DNA of 64,000 nt from Pilatotrama ljubarskyi. Lineage: Eukaryota; Basidiomycota; Agaricomycetes; Polyporales; Polyporaceae. This document shows, piece after piece, positions 24,501 through 39,168 of this stretch. Below the pieces are notes generated by a model that saw only the letters and a list, made by a program, of their open reading frames with translations, did not search any database and was not told the DNA's origin. Made by a program: the position numbers and the translations under genes. How positions within the stretch are numbered: position 1 is the first letter of the stretch; the number at the start of each line of letters is the position of its first letter. The stretch lies in contig MU277709.1 in assembly GCA_022385805.1 (NCBI GenBank), forward strand, positions 196,640 to 260,639, written 5' to 3'.

Positions 24501-26392
24501 CAGGGAAATTGACGACCTCGCTCGGGACAACATCACGCGCACAATTATCTTCTACGCGAACCAGACCCTCCGGACGATCGCCCTCTGCTACCGCGACTTT
24601 GACTCATGGCCTCCCCCGGGTGTCCAGGCCGAGACGGAGGACGAGGTACGTACGCCGTTTGCCCCCGGCGGCATATGCTCATCTCTCGCAGGTCCCGTAT
24701 GCCGATATCGCCCACGACCTCACCTTGATCGCTATCACAGGTATTGAGGACCCCCTCCGTCCGGGTGTACGTGAGGCTGTTGCGGACTGTCACAAGGCCG
24801 GCGTTACCGTGAAGATGTGCACCGGCGACAACGTTCTGACCGCTCGCTCCATCGCTCTGCAGTGCGGCATCTACACCGCTGGGGGCATCATCATGGAGGG
24901 CCCTATCTTCAGGCAGCTCGAGCGACAGGATTTGCTCGAAGTCGTACCCCGACTTCAGGTGCTCGCTCGTTCTTCGCCGGAGGATAAGAAGCTCCTCGTC
25001 GAGACCCTCCGATCGCTTGGCGAGATTGTCGGCGTCACCGGCGACGGCACCAACGACGGTCCCGCTCTGAAAACTGCTGATGTGGGCTTCTCTATGGGTA
25101 TCGCCGGCACCGAGGTCGCGAAGGAAGCCTCCGACATTATCCTTATGGACGACAACTTTGCGTCAATCGTCAAGGCCATCATGTGGGGCCGCTGTGTCAA
25201 CGACGCCGTCCGCAAGTTCCTGCAATTCCAGATCTCGACCAACGTCACCGCTGTTATCATCACTTTTGTCTCTGCTGTGGCCTCCGTGGAGGAGGAATCC
25301 GTCCTTTCGGCGGTGCAGCTTCTGTGGATCAACATCATCATGGATACCTTCGCCGCTCTTGCTCTAGCGACCGACCCTGCGACACCCCAACTTCTCGACC
25401 GCAAGCCGGACAAGAAGACCGCCCCGCTCTTCTCCGTCGATATGTACAAGCAAATAATCGGACAATCCGCGTATCAGACCACTATCACTTTAATCTTCCA
25501 CTTCCTCGGCGCCCAGATTCTCGGCCAGCACCACTCAGGCGACAGCGCGACGCAGAAGCACAACGACGCGATCGTGCAAACGCTTGTATTCAACATTTTC
25601 GTGTTCGCGCAGATTTTCAACTCTGTGAACTCGCGGCGGCTCGACAACCATCTTAACATCTTCGCAGGCATCACCAAGAACTACTACTTCATGGGTATCA
25701 CTCTCATCGGTTCGTTGATCTGTTGCATTTCTTTGCCGGTCTGCTCACCGTAACCGCTTCCACAGAGGTCGCTGTCCAAGTCTTGATCGTCTTCGTCGGC
25801 GGCGCAGCTTTCCAAGTCACTCGCATCGGCGGTCGCGAGTGGGGTATCGCTCTGGCTCTTGGCTTCGTCTCTATCCCACTAGGCGCTCTGATTCGATGCA
25901 TTCCCAATGGCCCTGTTGAGCGGTTCTTCATCAAGACTCGTCTGCTGCCTAACCCTGAGGTGCTTCCTACGACAAGACCGGAGGCGGAGTGGAACTCTGC
26001 GATTCAACTTGTCCGCGACAACCTCAACACCTTCTCGCACGTTCGCGGCGGTCGCATGCGTGCTTCCTCTTATGTCGGGAAGAGCCGCAACGCTCGCATC
26101 GCGCCAGAAGCCCGCGTCGCACTGTGAGTAACTCACCATGCCTTCTGTGCTCGGTTTATCTGACGACGTCTGCTGCAGCCCATCTATTATGACTATGGTC
26201 CCTACTCTTATCGCTTCCTCCATCGGCGCAGGTTGGGCGCCGCAATCGCCTAGCGGTCTGTCCAATCCAGCACAGTTCGACCCGTCCAAGTCTTCGGCCG
26301 CGCTATGGGAAGGAAAAATTCAGATACACCCTGAAACCAAGCCCGACGATCCAATTATGCAGCGCTGGGGCAACATCGCGAAAAGGACCTAG
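21540..26392 (+). CDS. PMC1: P2B-type Ca2+-transporting ATPase (PMC1/PMCA-like)
   Basis: Pumps Ca2+ out of the cytosol, probably into the vacuole as yeast Pmc1 does. Eight exons: 21540..22802, 22859..22993, 23045..23474, 23539..23772, 23831..24645, 24692..25709, 25766..26123, 26179..26392; 1488 aa. A Ser/Pro-rich, probably disordered N-terminus of about 240 residues is followed by PFPFKPYQLASLVDPKN, a P2B-type block. Motifs: TGES in the actuator domain, PEGLPLAVTLALA in M4, the phosphorylation site DKTGTLT with Asp at about 729, KGASE in the nucleotide domain, and TGDGTNDGPALK in the P domain. The hydrophobic C-terminal helices include ISTNVTAVIITFV and LLWINIIMDTFAALAL. The N-terminal extension carries RRKGSIASS, a basic kinase-like site. 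Confidence 0.93.
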
Positions 26393-27500
26393 AGCATATA
26401 TACACCACGACGCGACGAGGACACTGGATAGCAGAGTCTTGGACAATTCCAGTACCGCCGCCGACGATACAGATCGAGGTACATTGTAAAAATCCCTCGA
26501 CATAATGACCGCCTTCACGCAACATGCTCCCTCACGCACCATCATACCTTACGGCAATTCTCTACTCTTCTGGCTCTCGTTTGCATCCGCTTCCTCCCTA
26601 GTCTCTGGCCCACCCTCAGCTCAAGGCAACTTCTGGCATATTCCCTTCTAGAGATCTTTATCGATGACCTACACGTGTACATAACGAAGCATCACTCATC
26701 CTTGTCCCTTTCATCTGCCCCCGTCTTGCTCTACTGTCGCCTCCGCCCACTGTCTTCTTTCCTTCGCATGGCGTGTAGTGCACTCGCGTCGTCCATGTTC
26801 AATATGCGGTCCATGCGCCATCCAGGTGCAATGCATAGATTTCCGTTTGCCTCCCGGCTTGTCCTCGCGACTCGCCTGCGTCAGCCCGTCCTATGAGTCG
26901 GACTTACCTCGATCGTCGAGTACGTTCTTCTTCGTCCTTCCTGCCTCCTTGCCCTGCCCGTCTGTGGTCGAACGCTGATCTATTTTGAGAAGCAAAACAT
27001 ACGAGCTTTGCCGTGACCTTCCCCCGCATTGATCTGTTTTCCCCACAGCAGGTATTTTTGGAACATGAAGAAAGGCGACCGTCGACCGTTGTTGTATGCC
27101 AGCGCATTCCCCCGAGCGCCCTATGATCATGCACCGCGGGGCCGTGCAAACAACCTGCTGTTCCCGACATATGGCCGGTACGGGGTGATTGTGTTGAAGG
27201 TACGCTCCGACTCCAGTTCGAAGGTCACGGGAACAGAATCCTGCTGGTCCACGACATCCTCGCCCATACGGAGTGGTAGCCAGATGTCAGGAGATGACTG
27301 CTCGACGGTCACGGTTCTCAATGCCGTGCGCCGACGCCTCCTTGTGCTCGCTGTCAAGGGGTACGCGTGCACCGTCGATTTCGTCGACGATATTCCGCTG
27401 CGTTCGGTATGTCATGTTGAGCTCCCTCTCGAAGACTATAAAGCGAGAGGGATGCCGAGCCTCTTGGCATTGTCAACCGACACAATCGGAGAATCTCGAC
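26393..27500. other. Intergenic region and xylanase promoter
   Basis: About 1.1 kb between the Ca2+-ATPase stop and the first xylanase start. No gene is visible. The proximal part carries a TATA box (see 27437). Confidence 0.55.
27437..27443 (+). promoter_or_regulatory. TATA box of xylanase gene A
   Basis: tataaag lies about 60 bp upstream of the ATG at 27501. The second xylanase gene has a TATA-like element at a similar distance, which supports both. Confidence 0.6.
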
Positions 27501-29112
<1,612 letters not shown>

Positions 29113-29829
29113 GCTTGAGGGGATGGGGCGTCGATTACAAAACAGATAGGATATATGTACGGGTTCGGTTTCAAAAGTAATACGATTGGGTGCTACCTCT
29201 ACATTGACCCAGGGAATGGGTATGGTCCATGTGCTTCTAGACTAAACCAGGAAGCGTACGTGTGCCTGACGAATCAAGAGCTCATATCGCACCCGTGAAG
29301 CTCAGATCACCCTTTACTTGGGCAAGCATTATCTCGTCGATACAGGTTGTACTCGAGTTCATCCAGGTGAGTGAACGCGTCGACGAGAGGCGTATAACAG
29401 TCGCGGTTGTGTCAAACTCTCTGCATCCACGATGGTTATGGGCCATGCAAGTTGCACTGTCGCCTATGGTGGTGCCTACTGAGCTCGGTGATGTGACTTT
29501 ACAGTGGGCATATTCAGCCTGAAGGACTCAAAGGGAAGGCAAGGTGTGCATCACTCTTCTCATTTCGAAGCCGAGACGTCCGGTGACGCTTGTCAATGCC
29601 TGATATCTGCGCTCTGGCAAAGTGGTATGAGAGTATTCCTCATGAGTGTATCAGAAATGACGGCGATTAAAGGCGAGCCTGTATAGAGCATGTGGCATCC
29701 TGAAGTTCTGATCATGACAATGGCCCTTTCGGCTAGGGTTGGAGGTGCACTCTGACATTCACTCGAGATCACCACTAGAGTAGTACATCCGCGAGATAGA
29801 GGAGACTCGCAGCCAGGAAGTTACTATAT
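29113..29829. other. Intergenic region
   Basis: The 3' flank of xylanase A and the 3' flank of the convergent SDR gene. Nothing else is visible. Confidence 0.5.
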
Positions 29830-31082
29830 TCACCACTTCTCGTGTGCAGGACGGACTGAAAAGCACAGGATATCAGTGCTCATACACTTATGAAGGCATG
29901 CGATGTAGGGGCCCTGCATGATGAGACTCACGGTCGAGCTCCCAAGTCCACGCAGATCTGTCTTGTTGGACAAGATACAAGTAGCTCTGTTTATGATATG
30001 AGCCTGGGAGCGCACATCTGCCAGTCCCAGCGACGCACCTTCGCGATGCTGTCGGCATTCAGGCGCACATCAGGATCGGCCTTCCAAGTTTCTCCGGCTT
30101 CTCCTGGCCGTCGGGAAAGAGAGAGGTCTGTTAAGATACCTAGGGCGAAGTTAGTCACTGTGAATTCCTAAGGAAATACGACAAAGGGCATACTTCCGTC
30201 TATGATAACCTATCAGGATGTCCGTCTTATCAGCCCGGTCTGTCCAACGGGAATCGTCCAACAGAGCTACGTACGTGGGCCACCTGACATGGGATACATC
30301 AGACTTAAGTACAACATTGACGAGCAATAGAAGCGTACGTGTATGTTCTCCTTGCCGAACTCCTTCGCGAGACTTTGACTCAATGCCCGGATGCCAAACT
30401 TCCCGGCAGCGAATGCACTTGTGAACACGTTGCCGCGTACGCTGGCCGTGGCGCCCGTAAAGAGGAGGGTACCCCTGCAACCGTTCACATCCAACTCGTT
30501 CTCCTTGAACGCGAGGATAACCTTGCGAGAGAAGGCGAAGCCTCCAGTGACGTGCACCTCGAGGGACGCGGTAATATCCTTTTCCGTTACAGTGAGGAAC
30601 GAGCCGAAGACGTTCACGCCGACGTTCCACAGTGCGACGCGCAGTTCTGAGGGTTCGGGCGTTGCCCATTCGTGCTGCATGATTGAGTCGAACACGGAGA
30701 TGACATCATAGGTGTACTCCGCAATGGGAAACGCAGCTGCCTGTGACGGTGTCGTCAGAAGAGACGAGGCGGGGTCGCATGCAGAGATAGATTTGCGTAC
30801 TTCACCACCAGAGGCGGAAAGTTCTCCCTGGAGGCGCTGCAGATGCTCAGCATTCCTTGCGACAAGAGCCACGCGATAGCCGCTCTTTGAGAAGGCACGG
30901 CTACTCAATGCCGGTTCAGCTATGTACGAGACAACTCCCCATGAACTTGCACGTACGCGGTGGCCGCGCCGGTACCTGTATTACGAGTATGAGCTCAGCA
31001 CCGCAAGACTGCAGCCGGCAGTCAAAAACAGACCTGTTCCGTTGCCGATACCAGCCACAATCAGCAGGGGTCGAAAAGTCAT
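29830..31082 (-). CDS. Atypical short-chain dehydrogenase/reductase (Phe at the Tyr position)
   Basis: Rossmann-fold SDR-like protein of 258 aa. Nine exons (minus): 31082..31034, 30975..30957, 30900..30801, 30740..30339, 30283..30275 (9 nt), 30209..30194, 30139..30039, 29986..29932, 29855..29830; all phases consistent. The cofactor motif is VAGIGNGTGTGAATARAFSK near the start, after which RVALVARN ends the second strand. The active-site region reads TGATAS, then TSAFAAGKFGIRALSQSLAK: where YxxxK is expected there is Phe166 and Lys170. The C-terminus ends WTWELDLRPAHEKW, typical of this fungal SDR-like group. It is either a divergent reductase or a non-catalytic NAD(P)-binding protein. It lies between the two xylanases; no functional link is implied. 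Confidence 0.82.
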
Positions 31083-31403
31083 CCTTACGGAGGCAACTGA
31101 AGAGAGGCAACCGGCTTGCCCCCACAGCGCACAGGTTTATATGGTCGGCGGTTCAGGGGTGAGGCTCGTGCGAGTAAGACGTCCGCCCGAATGCAGCGCC
31201 CAGCACTTCGCGGGCGCATTGATGAAACGGTGCCAGTCTGTGCACCTCCATTGAGCACTAGTTTCCTGCAAGCTTCCTTCACACCACCATGCTCCTGACG
31301 CGAGCACTGAAACGTAGGAAAGTATGGTGCAGGATTTGAAACGCTATGATTGGATTGGGATCGCAAACCTACATCCTCAAACAGCGCTCTGACAACCTGA
31401 TGC

Positions 31404-33071
<1,668 letters not shown>

Positions 33072-33131
33072 GGCGGACAAGGAAGGCGGGGTTGTACGCA
33101 CCGCCGGTTATCTAGCAGAGGCCAAAGTCCT

Positions 33132-33138
33132 CTTATAC
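33132..33138 (-). promoter_or_regulatory. TATA-like element of xylanase gene B
   Basis: Read on the minus strand, gtataag lies about 60-67 bp upstream of the ATG at 33071, mirroring the TATA box of copy A. Confidence 0.5.
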
Positions 33139-33717
33139 CTGAGCGGAAGCAGCATGAGAGGCTTAAGCTTAACTTGTGCCGGAACATCGTCGTTAAAATA
33201 TTGGAGGCATATGGTCAGCGCAGCGCACGCCTGACGCAGTGCGAGACGTTGCAACGCACGCGGAGAGCAACCAGAAGCGTACGACGACTGGCCTCGCTAC
33301 TGGCCGCCTGGGTGCCGCTGCACATCTGGAAGCCCGCGGCACATGCCGGGAGCCGGAACGCCGTTCTCGCGATTGCTGGCGGTCCGTGATGTGTGCCAAC
33401 CCACCAAGTATAGTCAACGGTTATTTCTCGGCTTGAGCAGAAGGAGACGAGCAGTCGCCAGCGGGACCGCGAGATGCAATCACGAGAGGCAGCTCGGATA
33501 AAACGTGAGCGCACTAAGCTCGTCGAGTTCTATCTATATCTCTGCAAACGAAAAATAGATCAAAAGGAGTGCACCCAGTTGGCAGCGGGACGTTCTATGT
33601 ACCAAGTTTTACCGAATGCCTGCAAATACTCACCCGCGTGAACGCACGTTTGGCGAAGACAAAGCCTAGCATCACACAGATCCAGTGGAGAGCAATGTGA
33701 AAGGTTAGTCACAGGTA

Positions 33718-34576
33718 TCAAGGGAGTACACCACTGCTCTTGATGATGCCAGCCCAGCTCCTCCACACGTACTGTCCGAACAGTCCGACCTCGCTTATAG
33801 AAACGTCCACCTTTTCGGTGACGTGGAGGACTTGGTAGAGAAATTGATACGCGGTACTTGGTGAGTTCAGTTGATGTAATTCTGCGTTGCGACTCCATGA
33901 GAATGAGGGACCTGAGATACGTAGTGCTGACCTACCAGCAGCTCCGTATGCTGCAGCAATAGCAGCTCGTCGTCGAAACCATGCTGGCTGCCACGTCCTT
34001 CAGCATGACTTGAACAGGTGCAGCCATAGATAGATGCACTGACTCCGACCGAAGTGTCTCCCGTTAGGTAGCAAGTCTCGTCTGCTATTCTTGAGACATG
34101 CCTTAGGCCAGGGACTGGGTCTAGGGGCGGCAGGCCGGAGGAAGGCGAAGCCAGGAGGGCGAACGCCTGAAACTTATAAGGGATACAATCGGACACAACA
34201 GTAAACTGCGCACCTCGGGTAAATGTTGTAGAATAGGTTCATTCGCTCGCAGTCGCGTGGCGAGAACCTCCCGTACGGAAGGCGGGGTAGCGGTCCCAAC
34301 CGACTCCCTCATTTGCTCCCTCGCATAGTCCAACCACCCGTTGATGAGTGTTCTGCGTGCTTCATCTCCAGGTCCAAACAGGGATGATACGGCGGCGTCT
34401 GAAAGGGGTTGGTCATGCGGGGTAGGTAGAGACAGGACCGACCGCGCGAGGGCCTCTCGCGAGAAGCCATACGTCTTCACGAGCGGGACCGCGAGCTGCA
34501 ACAGCTGGTTCCTGGTGCATCAGGCCAAGTTTGTTTACGTATCGCAACAGTGTTCCGTACAGACTCACCTCAGCAT
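33718..34576 (-). CDS. COQ9: COQ9-family ubiquinone biosynthesis protein
   Basis: Mitochondrial lipid-binding protein that helps present ubiquinone precursors to Coq7. Exons (minus): 34576..34569 (8 nt), 34511..34214, 34166..34044, 33987..33936, 33881..33718; 214 aa. Family features are LVKTYGFSREALARSVLSLP near the N-terminus, LFGPGDEARRTLINGWLD, a middle block EPILQHLPEAFALLASP, and the C-terminal helix region AWFRRRAAIAAAYGAAELH followed by SEVGLFGQYVWRSWAGIIK. The N-terminus has few residues before the domain, so a classic long presequence is not seen. The first coding exon is only ATGCTGAG. The gene is divergent from PWP1, with 205 bp between starts. Confidence 0.87.
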
Positions 34577-34781
34577 GATCGTCTCGTCGTCGTCGGTACT
34601 GACCTAGTCGTCGTCGGTGCTTGCAAGCTCGACGTCGGACACGCCGGCGGCAACGAGCGCGTCACTGGATGATCGGTCACGTGGCAGCTATAGATCTGAG
34701 ATCTGAATTTTGCTCTCGCTTCCTGCAGACACACGCCTCCTTCACCAAGCCGCACGAATCTACTCGCCGTCTCTCGACTCG

Positions 34782-36873
34782 ATGAGTAGCCTCATCTCTT
34801 CAGTGGCATGGTATCACTCTTCATCTCCTTGCAGTGTGCAATGTATTGATTCGTTTTCTCAGGGTGCGCAGAGGGGTCGCTGCGCGGCACCCGACCAAGT
34901 ACGTGCTCGATGATCAGGAACTGGAGCGGGTCAGCGCGCTCGCGCGCATCGAGCTTGAAGATGCGCGGAAAGAGCTAGAGGAGGCGCACAAAGCTGCTCA
35001 GGCTATGGGTAAGGGCGCGGAAGGCGAGGAGGCCGACGACGCGGACGAGGATGATGAGAGCGCTTGGGTTGAGTGAGTACTTTACTATCTTGCTCTGAGG
35101 CAGAGAGTTTTGAGTAAACGAGCGTGAAGTGAAGATGAGGATGCGATGGATGAGGACGTCCCCATGGACCAAGATGAACTTGCCAAGCCTTCAAATGCGA
35201 AGTCGAGCGGTGACGATCTCGCGGAATACAACCTTGACGAATACGATAACGACGAAGCTATGCCTGGTGAGTCTGAGTGTCCTGCGGTGCAAACTCTGGA
35301 ATGTCTGCACCGGACTGCTGCTGCTGGCGCTCGGCTGCTCCTACCCTTCCCCGTGTGAGAATCGACGAAACTGACTTGCCATCGCGTTCTCGTAGGAATG
35401 GGACCCTTCAGTAATATAAAGGGCCTCACATACTACCGGAATAACGATGAAGACCCCTACATTACCTTAAAAGAAGACGATGAGGAACAAGAGCGGGAAG
35501 AGCTCGAGGTCCTTCCCACCGATAACCTGCTCGTCGTCGCAAAAACGGGGGACGAGATCTCGCAGCTCGAGGTCTACGTCTACGACGAGTCTGAAGAGAA
35601 CCTCTACGTGCACCACGACCTCATGCTTCCCTCCTTCCCGCTCTGTCTCGAATGGCTCGACTTCCCGCCCGTCTCCTCCCCGGCCGCCCGTGCGCCGCCC
35701 GAGGGCGGTGCCCCTGCGCAGTTTGGCAACTTCATCGCTGTGGGCACGCTGGATCCCGAGATTGAGATTTGGTCGCTCGACGTTGTAGAGGCCATGTACC
35801 CAGACATGGTGCTGGGACGCCCAGACAAGACAGCGGCGCACGTCCCGACGCCGTTGGGCACGGGCAAGAAGAAGCGCAAAAAGACCAAGGCACGCCCCGC
35901 GTCCACGGCCCATCACGTTGACGCCGTCCTTGGATTATCATGGAATCGCACGCACCGCAACCTGCTGGCTAGTGCGAGCGCGGACCGGACAGTGAAGCTC
36001 TGGGACCTCTCACGCGACCCGACGATCAACGGCGAGGGTGGCGAGGGCCAGGGTGCGCTGAGGAGTTTCGACGTGCATAAGGACAAGGTGCAGGCCGTGC
36101 AGTGGAACCAGGCGGACCCAACTGTACTGCTTACCGGTAGCTACGATCGGACGGTGAGGACGTTCGACTCGAGAGCGCCGGATGCTGGGGTTGGCGCGAT
36201 GCTCGGTGCGGATGTTGAGGCTCTGCGGTGGGATCCTTGGGAACCTCATGGCTTCTACGTAAGTCTTCTCTCTAGCTACACGAGGCCGAGATGCTGAAGA
36301 TCTGCCTTCGCAGGTATCGCTAGAGAACGGCCTTGTCTTGAACTTCGACGCCCGTACCCTTCCCTCGGATCTCAGCTCGCCCTCGCCTGCACGTTTCACC
36401 CTCGCCGCGCATGACGGCGCGGTATCTGCCCTCGACATCAACCCGCACGTCCGCGGAATTATCGCGACTGGCGGCACGGACAAGATCGTCAAGGTGTGGA
36501 ATGTAGCAGAGGACCAAGATCTCGGCAAGCGTCAAGTCAGCCTGGTCACATCGCGAGACCTCGGTGTGGTATGTCCTACCGGTCCTTTCGCCTGTCTGCG
36601 GAGAGTTGGCTCTGATGAGCGACATATACGCAGGGCAAGGTCTTCTCGACGGCGTGGTCACCGGACGACCCGCTTACGCTCGCAGCCGCAGGCTCAAAAG
36701 CTAAGCTGCAGATCTGGGATATCGGCGCGAACGCGAACGCGAGGAAAGTGCTTGGGCCCAAGATCGCAGAGGCAGGCAGGGTGCTCAAGGAGAAGTCTGG
36801 CGGCGGCATCATCAGCGTCGCAAGCGACGACGAGGATAGCAGCGGTGACGAGGGCGGTGAGGGTGACGAGTGA
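34782..36873 (+). CDS. PWP1: PWP1-like WD40 ribosome-biogenesis protein
   Basis: WD40 protein expected to act in pre-rRNA processing and rDNA chromatin in the nucleolus. Six exons: 34782..34810, 34863..35072, 35130..35266, 35396..36258, 36314..36568, 36634..36873; 577 aa. It starts MSSLISSVAWVRRGVAARHP, the typical PWP1 start, then an acidic region (EDEDAMDEDVPMD). WD repeats include HVDAVLGLSWNRTHRNLLAS ending VKLWDLSRD, VQWNQADPTVLLTGSYDRTV, and AVSALDINPHVRGIIATGG ending VKVWNV. A putative nuclear signal KKKRKKTKARP lies before the first clear repeat. The C-terminus is acidic (SDDEDSSGDEGG). Confidence 0.92.
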
Positions 36874-37067
36874 TTGAGTAGTCATTACTGCATGTTTTGC
36901 CAGGCGAGAATCGGACATAGCGGTGCATTCAGTGGCAAGAGCAGATCAGGCGGATGCTGTCAGATTACATCTTCGATTGTGAGCCAAGGGCAAGCAAGTA
37001 CAACAGTGCGCTACGCTACAGTTGTGTGCGGGTATGACACATGGGCGAGCAGGGACATTACTTAAGT

Positions 37068-38130
37068 CTACATGAAGTCGTCGTTGCCAAAGTCATCGAG
37101 TGCCTCGTCGTATATACTCGTATCGAGCCTGCGGCGAAAATATGTGTATCAGCACCTCGGTCGCCACACTATCGCAATACCAATAGAGAAGGGAGGGAAA
37201 CGGCACTCACTTGCTGGACGGCTTCGCGGCACCGAGCGTCGGCTTGGCTGTGGTCTTGGGCTTCTTCTTTCCTGATGCCTTTTCGCGCTGCTCCTTCTGC
37301 TTCTCGTTGGAGAGGGCAGTGAGCCCGCTCGCAACCTTGCGCACCTCGACGTCGCGAAGCGGCATCGCGAGCGCGCGGACGTGGTGCTCGAGGAACGCGG
37401 TGTACAGCGGCTTGTCCATGTGGCGCTTCACGATCGTCTCGATGATTCGGTCGGAAAACTCGACAAAGTCCTCCTTTGTACGGGGCTGAGCCGAGATCAG
37501 CCAGTCGAGCTCCTTCGACGAAGTCCCTGAATGTCCACCGCCAGTTCGTGCATAGCGTCAGCATGAGCCTCGGATGCAGAGAATCTGCCAAGTCAAGATC
37601 GTACGCACCTCCAAGCGCGACTGAGCCGAAGAGGTCTGCAGCGTTATTGAGATCGGCGGCGAGCTCGCGCTCCTTGTCTCTCCGCGCCTTCTCGCGCGGG
37701 TCGAGCACCGCGTCTTCATCGTAATCATCATCCGCGGCGGCCTTCGCTGCCTTTGCCGCGGCCTCCTTCTCCGCGAGCTTTGCCTTGAGCGTGCCCTTCT
37801 TCTTCGGAGGTGCTACAGGTGCAGGCGCGGGCTTGGGCTTTTCCTCTTCTTCTTCTGAGGTCTCGGCCTCCCAGTCGCTCTGATGTGCACGATGACCAGG
37901 AGAGACTGTCAGATCGAAAGCAGTCGGAACAATTGAACGATGTCCAACGTACGACGGGACCATCGTCCTCCTCGTCTTCACCCTCCCACTTACTCCTCAC
38001 AGGCTTCTTCGGGATCGGGGCAGTGGTGGCGGCCTTGGGCACATCTTCGTCTGACGCTTCTGCACTCCTTGCGTTGGTGAGCGGGAGGTCTATGTTGATC
38101 AGGCTCGAATCTCGTACCCCAGTCAGACAT
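37068..38130 (-). CDS. HCR1: eIF3 subunit J (HCR1)
   Basis: Loosely attached eIF3 subunit that aids 40S recruitment, start-site fidelity and ribosome recycling. Exons (minus): 38130..38118, 38059..37953, 37879..37609, 37526..37211, 37128..37068; 255 aa. It begins MSDWEASDEDVP, then PVRSKWEGEDEEDDGPV and a Glu-rich block, KKKGTLKAKLAEKE, DPREKARRDKERELAADLNN, TKEDFVEFSDRIIETIVKR, and a C-terminal DDFGNDDFM. The tryptophan-rich acidic N-terminus and DDFM-like end are diagnostic. Its first coding exon has 13 nt. It is convergent with PWP1, with 194 bp between stops. Confidence 0.92.
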
Positions 38131-38484
38131 TTTGCGAGTATGCAGAAGGGTGGAAGTAGAGGATGAGGTTAGTTTACAACCTGTACAAGCAGCAGGGCGC
38201 CGTTGTGGCAGAGGTCAAGCGGCTAATCGCAATCGACGCGGATAGATTTGCCCAGTGTAGCACGGCAATCTCCGAAGTAGCACAGACTTGAAGAACTTCC
38301 AAGCCGGGCGGGCTCTTTACGATCAACTATTTCAATGGAAGACTACAACTCTCCAGTCACTTTTATTGGTTGATAGGTACTTCAGAACTACTTTCCGGAA
38401 GCAGATGTTTGACTGTATACCACATTGCTGGAACAGAGACGAGAGACAGGGTCAATACACGGACATGAACCAGTACTACACCGC

Positions 38485-39168
38485 TTATCCCAGCTTCGCG
38501 ATCACATCTTCCGAGTAAGCGTCGGGCTCCTCCCCTACTACCATAGTACCATTCGACGACTCCGATTGTCCCGCGTCGTGCGGTTCCGTGGGGTGCTTCC
38601 GCCCAAAGCCCTTCTCGTTTGTTATGGCCTGGAGACCCAGCGGCGTGGCGTAGACCTCTCCCGAAGGCGCGTCGGCTTTGAGCGACTTCGCGGATGATAC
38701 GACAAGAGTTCCGCCGTCCGTCTGCTTTCGCCGGGACTCAGCGTCCCTCAGGTACAACTCGTCCCGCGTTCGGGAAAGCGGAGGGACGCAGCGCCTGCGA
38801 CCGCAGCTGCACTGAGGAGCGAGGAGCGATCCTCGAGTAAGAACTGGAGCGATGCCTTGGTCAGCGCCGGTTCGAAGTGAGAACGTATATGGGATAGGAC
38901 GAGACGAACCCTGATCCAAGTCGACGATATGATTATGCTTACCCAACGCCTATGATAGACATTAGGACGACGGATTGCACCAGGCGCATCGGAGAGTCGT
39001 ACAGAGGAAGACCGGCAAAAGGCAAGGTACGTATGCATAGGCTGCGACGGTCATAGCGCCGTCCCAGACTGCTTCTGCTGTACTCTGTTTCTTCTCGGAT
39101 GACATGGCACTGTCCATTTGGTACTGCTTCCCGCGGAGGCTGGATGGGGGAATGGCGCCATCAGCCAT
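38485..39168 (-). CDS. Possible hypothetical gene with unresolved middle
   Basis: Two coding-like pieces lie on the minus strand. The first starts at 39168: MADGAIPPSSLRGKQ, then AEAVWDGAMTVAAYAY, which looks like the start of a small membrane protein. The last ends at 38485 and reads DELYLRDAESRRKQTDGG, then a hydrophilic tail ending YSEDVIAKLG. Between them two frames compete: one carries an attractive helix-like stretch (LLSAAAVAGAASLRFPER) but runs out of frame before DELYL; the other is in phase via a 7-nt exon (38953..38947) but has unattractive sequence. A micro-exon, a sequencing indel or a decayed gene are all possible. Function unknown. Confidence 0.4.
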
